The notes beneath the pieces are model-generated. The model did no database searches and was not told where the DNA came from. It saw only the letters and a list, made by a program, of their open reading frames with translations. This document shows positions 60,249 to 64,000 of a stretch of 64,000 nucleotides of DNA, piece by piece. Made by a program: the position numbers and the translations under genes. The DNA is taken from the NCBI GenBank assembly GCA_026707405.1, contig JAPOWW010000003.1:124001-188000 (forward strand), given 5' to 3'. Position 1 is the first letter of the stretch. Each line of letters opens with the position of its first letter. Origin of the DNA: Chloroflexota bacterium. GTDB lineage: Bacteria > Chloroflexota > UBA11872 > VXNJ01.

Positions 60249-60956
60249 GTGATGACAGGCGATTTCGAAGCTTATCTGGGACCGGATGGAAGCGTCGCGG
60301 AGCTCCTCAAGCTGGAAGACGACGCCGGAATCGAGATGGTCGTCCTGATGCCCGCAATCGAGACTCGTCCCGCGAATGAGCTTGTCATCCAGGCGTCAAA
60401 GGAAAGCGAGCGAATAGTCCCCTGCGCCTGCGTCAATCCCAACCTCGGACAAGAGGCCTACGATGAGTTCGAGCGGCTTGTCCGCGACCGGGGCATGAAG
60501 GGTCTCAAGCTCATGTCGCCGAGACATGGATATCTGATTTCGAGCGAGGTATGCGATCCGCTGATGGAGACGGCGGCCAGCCTCGACGTTCCCGTGACCG
60601 TCCATTCGCAAGGTACCCCCGCGCACCCGCTTGAGATCGCCGAGCTAGCCGGAAGACATCCCCACGTCCCGATCATCATGGACCACATGGGTCATCGCTA
60701 CTGGGTCGAGCAGGCTATCCAGGCGGCTCTGCTCCGTGACAACATTTTCTTGGGCACCACGATCGCCTCATTCGAGCCGGGCACTATAGCGCGGGCGGTC
60801 GCCGAAACAGGCGCGGAGCGGGTGGTATTCGGCTCCAACGCACCCACCGCGTATCCTGACCTCGCGGTCGAGTCGATACGCCGCGCCGGTCTGGAAGACC
60901 GCGCTCTGGAACTGGTGCTCGGCGACAACCTCGCGCGAATCTACAAGCTCGGCTAG
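60249..60956 (+). CDS. amidohydrolase-family protein lacking the N-terminal HxH motif
   Basis: The 235 residues match the amidohydrolase-2 (TIM-barrel) group: ACVNPNLGQEAYDEFERL, GMKGLKLMSPRHGY, PVTVHSQGTPAHP (His about 118), IIMDHMGHRY (His about 142), VVFGSNAP (final Asp position is Asn) and a C-terminal LVLGDNLARIYKL. Active members begin with DxHxH to bind metal; here the protein opens directly at GDFEAYLGPDGSVAEL, and an in-frame TAG just upstream rules out a longer start. It may be a decarboxylase-type relative with a modified site, or non-catalytic. The GTG at 60249 or the ATG at 60252 could be the start. Confidence 0.85.
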   Translation: MMTGDFEAYLGPDGSVAELLKLEDDAGIEMVVLMPAIETRPANELVIQASKESERIVPCACVNPNLGQEAYDEFERLVRDRGMKGLKLMSPRHGYLISSEVCDPLMETAASLDVPVTVHSQGTPAHPLEIAELAGRHPHVPIIMDHMGHRYWVEQAIQAALLRDNIFLGTTIASFEPGTIARAVAETGAERVVFGSNAPTAYPDLAVESIRRAGLEDRALELVLGDNLARIYKLG

Positions 60957-60962
60957 GCGCAA

Positions 60963-60981
60963 GGAGCCAACGTTCGGCTCC
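60963..60981 (+). terminator. weak hairpin after the amidohydrolase gene
   Basis: GGAGCC and GGCTCC form a 6-bp stem with a 7-base loop directly after the operon. It is followed by CCTCAAAAA, not a T-run, so it is at best a poor terminator on this strand. Confidence 0.25.
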
Positions 60982-61401
60982 CCTCAAAAATATCTCCGCG
61001 CCAGCCGACACATCTCTTGACAAACGCACACTCAAGTCTTACATTCCAATATGGCTATACAGAGCGGTATAGCGATTCAAGGACGAATGGCATCAAATGG
61101 GCGTTGTTACTTGCCTGGCTTCAATCGAACGTAACCCTCGTGGCGGGACTCCCGCGCCCGTCTTCGAGTTGGCGAAACCCAAGCCTTCGAGAATTCGTAC
61201 ATACCTGTGGGCGTCCTTGCAGCCCCGCCTGCGGACAGAGTGCGAGTTGGCACTTTTGGGGTCGCCGGCTCGCCAGGGATGGCGACACACGTCGCCGCGA
61301 ATCGATGGGCCGAAGCAAGGGCGCCCCGGTTATCGGGCGGGCCTGGCTCCCCGGTTCACCGGTCTAAATCCAAGTCACTATTCGACGAAAGGAGGTCAAT
61401 C
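60982..61401. other. non-coding gap, possibly structured RNA
   Basis: About 420 bases between the amidohydrolase and the zinc-finger gene have no supported protein-coding frame; the short frames seen lack good starts and family resemblance. The stretch is GC-rich with several local hairpins, for example GGCGAC-ACAC-GTCGCC near 61284. It contains no match I recognise to tRNA, SRP, RNase P or tmRNA signatures. It must hold the promoter and leader of the zinc-finger gene. Confidence 0.3.
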
Positions 61402-61641
61402 ATGGCCGAAGTGAGAATCGATGGTCTGGCCGACCTCGGACGGGAAGAAAGCGAGCGGCAGACGAGAGCGGCAATTGACGCCGCCCTGCGCTCGATCCCT
61501 CAGGGGGTAAGCGACGGAGTATGTCAGGACTGCGGGTCCGACATTGAGTCCGCACGCTTGGCTCTGCTGCCCGGCACCACGCAGTGCTCGGCTTGCGCGC
61601 GGACTCGCGGCAGGCTCGCGGCTAGCGCCAGCATGAACTAG
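61402..61641 (+). CDS. TraR/DksA-type small zinc-finger protein
   Basis: This 79-residue protein is preceded by a near-perfect ribosome-binding site, AAAGGAGGTC, 6 bases before its ATG. The C-terminal half has a C4 zinc finger, CQDCG, 15 residues, then CSAC (Cys about 47, 50, 68, 71), in the DksA/TraR pattern, preceded by a short helix IDAALRSIPQG. Short family members lack the long coiled coil of DksA; some bind RNA polymerase, others have no known role. Length and layout resemble YbiI/TraR-like proteins. It stands alone with a terminator after it. Confidence 0.82.
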   Translation: MAEVRIDGLADLGREESERQTRAAIDAALRSIPQGVSDGVCQDCGSDIESARLALLPGTTQCSACARTRGRLAASASMN

Positions 61642-61658
61642 CGGCACAGGCTCTCATC

Positions 61659-61688
61659 AAGGGCCGCGGCCTCGGGGTCGCGGCCCTT
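61659..61688 (+). terminator. hairpin terminator after the TraR-like gene
   Basis: AAGGGCCGCG and CGCGGCCCTT form a perfect 10-bp stem around a 10-base loop, 18 bases after the stop. The arm ends in TT and is followed by GCGCTTTCC. Confidence 0.55.
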
Positions 61689-61763
61689 GCGCTTTCCGGA
61701 TTCTTTGGTCGGAAAACAGGCTGACGCTACGCTAGTGCTGTTCCAGCACAACGGAGGTTCTTG

Positions 61764-62969
61764 TTGACAGCGGCAACTGGTCTGAGATGCATCGACTGCG
61801 ATCGCCTGCACCCGCTCGAATACATCCTGTCGTGCCCCGACTGCGAAGGCCTGATGTACGTCGAATATGACGTCGGCGCCGCCTCCCAGGTCCCGTTTGG
61901 CCGGCTCGAGGGCGCTGGAGTATGGCGTTACGCCCAGTTGCTTCCCATAGCAAACCCAGACCACTTCGTATCGCTCGGCGAAGGCCAAACACCCCTGATC
62001 GAAACTCCGCGGCTTGCCCGCGAGATGGGTCTGGATCGATTGCTTGTCAAGTTCGAGGGGTCGAATCCCACGGGCACCGTCAAAGACCGCTCCACCGTCA
62101 CCGCCGTCGCTGCGGCCCTGCAATTCGGATTCGACCGGATAGGCGTAGTGACCACTGGGAACGCCGGATCGTCGCTCGGCAGCTATGCGGCGAGAGCCGG
62201 AATTCGTGCATTCGTCTTCTCCTCCGCGACGTGTGCCAAGCCCAAGGTCAGTCACATCGCCGCCGCGACGCCGGACTTCTACCTGTATGACGGCGACTAC
62301 GACGCGATGATCGGCGGGTTTGACTCGGTGATCGACGAAGGTACCGTCTTCGACGCCGGGGCAACCCGAAACGCCTACAAGCAAGACGGCAAGAAGACGA
62401 TCGCCTACGAGATCTTTGAGCAGATGGGCCTCCAGGTCCCGGATTTCGTCATTTATCCGATAGGTATAGGCGAGGCGCTGCTGGCCGGTCAGCGGGCGTT
62501 CGCGGAATTGAAAGCGGCCGGACACGCCGATTCCGTGCCGCGGCCCGTTTGCGCTCAGTCAACCGAGGCCGACACTGTTATTCGCGCGCTGGAAACGGGC
62601 GGTCCCCTGGTCCCCCGAACCATCGGTCACACCGTCGCTGAAGGCGTGGCTGTAGGCGACCTCGGCCCGAAAGGTGAGTGGGTCCTGAGAGTCACTCGCG
62701 ACGACAACGGGCTGGGCGCGGCTTCGACCGACCGCGAGATTCTCGACTGGCAGGCGAAGCTGGTGCGCCTGGAGGGCATTTGGGCGGGCCCCACAGGTTG
62801 CGTTACGCTTCCCGCTCTGGCGAAGCTGGTCCGCCAGGGGGCGATTCCCAAGGATGCGAGCGTCGTTTGCCTGGTTACCGAGACAGGGCTAAAAGATGAT
62901 GCCGAGCCCGCTGCTATGACGCCGCTGGCGCCAACTGTTGAGAACGTGCGAAACATCCTGTTGTCATAA
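61764..62969 (+). CDS. threonine synthase with N-terminal zinc ribbon
   Basis: This PLP enzyme of fold type II is expected to turn O-phosphohomoserine into threonine. It begins with a C4 ribbon-like motif CIDCDRLHPLEYILSCPDC (about 8-26), also found in many long threonine synthases. The PLP Lys is in NPTGTVKDRST (about residue 110) and the phosphate-binding loop is TTGNAGSSLG (about 129-138). Length is 401 residues. TTG at 61764 is preferred because GGAGG lies 6 bases upstream; the TTG at 61761 is only 3 bases away from that site. No thrB or hom gene is nearby, so a paralogue with another substrate remains possible. Confidence 0.85.
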   Translation: MTAATGLRCIDCDRLHPLEYILSCPDCEGLMYVEYDVGAASQVPFGRLEGAGVWRYAQLLPIANPDHFVSLGEGQTPLIETPRLAREMGLDRLLVKFEGSNPTGTVKDRSTVTAVAAALQFGFDRIGVVTTGNAGSSLGSYAARAGIRAFVFSSATCAKPKVSHIAAATPDFYLYDGDYDAMIGGFDSVIDEGTVFDAGATRNAYKQDGKKTIAYEIFEQMGLQVPDFVIYPIGIGEALLAGQRAFAELKAAGHADSVPRPVCAQSTEADTVIRALETGGPLVPRTIGHTVAEGVAVGDLGPKGEWVLRVTRDDNGLGAASTDREILDWQAKLVRLEGIWAGPTGCVTLPALAKLVRQGAIPKDASVVCLVTETGLKDDAEPAAMTPLAPTVENVRNILLS

Positions 62970-62995
62970 GACACGTTTAGGAAGGGGAACGAAAG

Positions 62996-63325
62996 ATGTT
63001 CGTTGTGGATTCCGCGGACAAGCCTGAGGTCGAGTCGCCGTTTCCAGGCGTTGGAAGGAAGCCCCTGGTATGGGGCGACCGTATGTTATTCACCCAGATA
63101 ATCATGCGCCGGGACTCCGTAGTCGAGCGTCACGACCACCCGTATGAGCAGATGGGGTATTGCATCGAAGGGGCGATCGAGCTGGAGGTTGGAGACGAGA
63201 AGGCTGTCTGCTCTGCCGGCTCGGCTTGGACGATTCCGTCTGGAGTCAGACACGCCGCCAGGGCGCTCGAAGACTCGATCCTCGTCGAGGCCTTCAGTCC
63301 CCCGCGTGACGACTACAAAGACTGA
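62996..63325 (+). CDS. small cupin-domain protein
   Basis: The 109-residue single-cupin protein has motif 1 VERHDHPYEQMGYCIEG (about 42-58) and motif 2 AWTIPSGVRHAAR (about 77-89). His44, His46, Glu50 and His86 provide a possible metal site. The role is unknown; such proteins can be isomerases, dioxygenases or sugar-binding regulators. ATG start with AGGAAGGGG upstream. It follows threonine synthase by 26 bases, so it may share its transcript. Confidence 0.85.
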   Translation: MFVVDSADKPEVESPFPGVGRKPLVWGDRMLFTQIIMRRDSVVERHDHPYEQMGYCIEGAIELEVGDEKAVCSAGSAWTIPSGVRHAARALEDSILVEAFSPPRDDYKD

Positions 63326-63373
63326 TCTCAATGGGCGGGCCGCCGAAGTCCAATATGGAACTGGGCGGGAGTT

Positions 63374-63706
63374 CTAGGACAGCCTCCGCTCGTACCATTC
63401 GAGGGCTGATATCGGAATCCCCGCGCGGATGACCCACTTATCCGGCCCCGCCCGCGCGCCGGATGGAGCTTTTTCGAAGAGCCCGGTGGCGCACAGTTCG
63501 TCGATCAGATCTGACGTCGTCTCCAGTCGCCACTGGTTCCCGGGGTCGCTTCCGTCCACGTGGGGCTGCGCCAGCTCCGCGATTCCATTGGAGGAGTCTT
63601 GCTCCAGGCGAAATACGTTTGCCTGCCGTGCCCCTGGAAGGCTTGCGACGCGTTCCACTAGGGCAACGAGCACTTTCTCGGCTTCGGCGCTCACAATCAT
63701 GACCAC
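63374..63706 (-). CDS. hypothetical protein, 110 residues
   Basis: Not recognised. The product is soluble, without signal or membrane segment. The N-terminal part is helical (AEAEKVLVALVERVASLPGA). Two likely beta strands follow, then DKWVIRAGIPISALEWYERRL at the end. Start is GTG at 63706 or ATG at 63700. Convergent with the cupin gene. Its base composition resembles its neighbours, so it is probably a real chromosomal gene. Confidence 0.55.
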   Translation of the reverse strand: MVMIVSAEAEKVLVALVERVASLPGARQANVFRLEQDSSNGIAELAQPHVDGSDPGNQWRLETTSDLIDELCATGLFEKAPSGARAGPDKWVIRAGIPISALEWYERRLS

Positions 63707-63793
63707 GATACTAGTGCGCTATCGTGATTGATCAAAAGGACGATTTGCGACGATGATCTGGAAACTCCTGCACAAAACCCCTCGCACACTCAC

Positions 63794-64000
63794 TTGAACG
63801 CCGACCGTACGCCCGTATCCTTCGGAACGGAATCCGAAGTGGACGACTTCATGACCCAGCCTTCCCGAGCCGTGGTGGATGCGCTTCGCGGCGGTGAAGG
63901 CAACATTGTGTGTCTGGGCGTCGGTGGCAAGATGGGGCATACGCTAGCGACCCTCGCCGTAAACGCCATAGAACAGGCCAACGGTGACAGAACGGTATTT
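63794..64000 (+). CDS. NAD-dependent epimerase/dehydratase family protein, 3' truncated by window end
   Basis: An open frame of 69 codons runs to the last base. It begins TTG at 63794 (or ATG at 63851). The Rossmann glycine motif CLGVGGKMGHTLATLA lies at about residues 40-55, preceded by FMTQPSRAVVDALRGG. This pairing of FMTxPS and LGxGGKMG is typical of a branch of SDR-type sugar epimerase-like proteins. The catalytic Tyr-Lys pair lies beyond the window, so it cannot be checked. Confidence 0.75.
   Translation, partial: MNADRTPVSFGTESEVDDFMTQPSRAVVDALRGGEGNIVCLGVGGKMGHTLATLAVNAIEQANGDRTVF

Overview
The window is GC-rich, gene-dense bacterial chromosome. It is close to fully coding, with no rRNA, tRNA, CRISPR or recognisable transposase. 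The best guess for its source is a Chloroflexota-type organism, perhaps Dehalococcoidia or the SAR202 group. The reasons are heavy use of TTG and GTG starts, no outer-membrane genes, a lone mreB after atpC-murA, a clpC-radA-ispD-ispF-cysS cluster, and many small catabolic enzymes of the kind common in that group. This taxonomic call is inference from gene content; no marker search was possible.

Layout. 1-6.8 kb: end of coaBC, a small anchored protein, recJ, a bifunctional (p)ppGpp synthetase/hydrolase with an apparently duplicated zinc-finger domain, and an M24 peptidase homologue that has lost most metal ligands. 6.9-9.4 kb: two tandem, about 85% identical PHP-domain genes separated and followed by REP-like repeats. 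9.4-18.5 kb: an M81 (MlrC-like) protein, a class-III aminotransferase, glycerate 2-kinase, a LysM protein, a large BNR-propeller protein and a Tat-type solute-binding lipoprotein. 18.6-25.2 kb: the full F-type ATP synthase operon (atpZ-like, atpB, E, F, H, A, G, D, C), followed by murA, mreB and a 2-hydroxyacid dehydrogenase.

28.7-42.2 kb is a long minus-strand run. In transcription order it is a tandem-AAA+ ATPase, a VWA protein, an S1-domain protein, clpC, radA, ispD, ispF, cysS, folB and folE. The clpC-radA-ispD-ispF-cysS part is a reduced form of the order known from Firmicutes (without ctsR/mcsAB, disA, gltX, cysE). The AAA+/VWA pair is translationally coupled (GTGA overlap) and is the best candidate here for a poorly described system.

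42.5-53.8 kb: a TPP enzyme, an RmlC-like cupin, a 0.9-kb repeat-filled gap, ispH, a small secreted membrane protein, a fused nucleotidyltransferase/hexapeptide/phosphomannomutase-like protein, a Xer recombinase, a cyclase-family protein with no ordinary start codon, an SDR and an aldose-epimerase-like protein. 53.9-64 kb: an anchored propeller-like protein; groES-groEL behind a promoter overlapped by a CIRCE-like inverted repeat; a coupled aminotransferase/Ldh2-dehydrogenase/amidohydrolase operon; a TraR/DksA-type zinc finger; a threonine synthase; a cupin; an unknown protein; and the start of an NAD-dependent epimerase.

Several enzyme homologues here have altered active-site residues (M24, cyclase, amidohydrolase, phosphomannomutase domain, CysS KMSKS loop). 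REP-like palindromes of several families are concentrated in the non-coding gaps.
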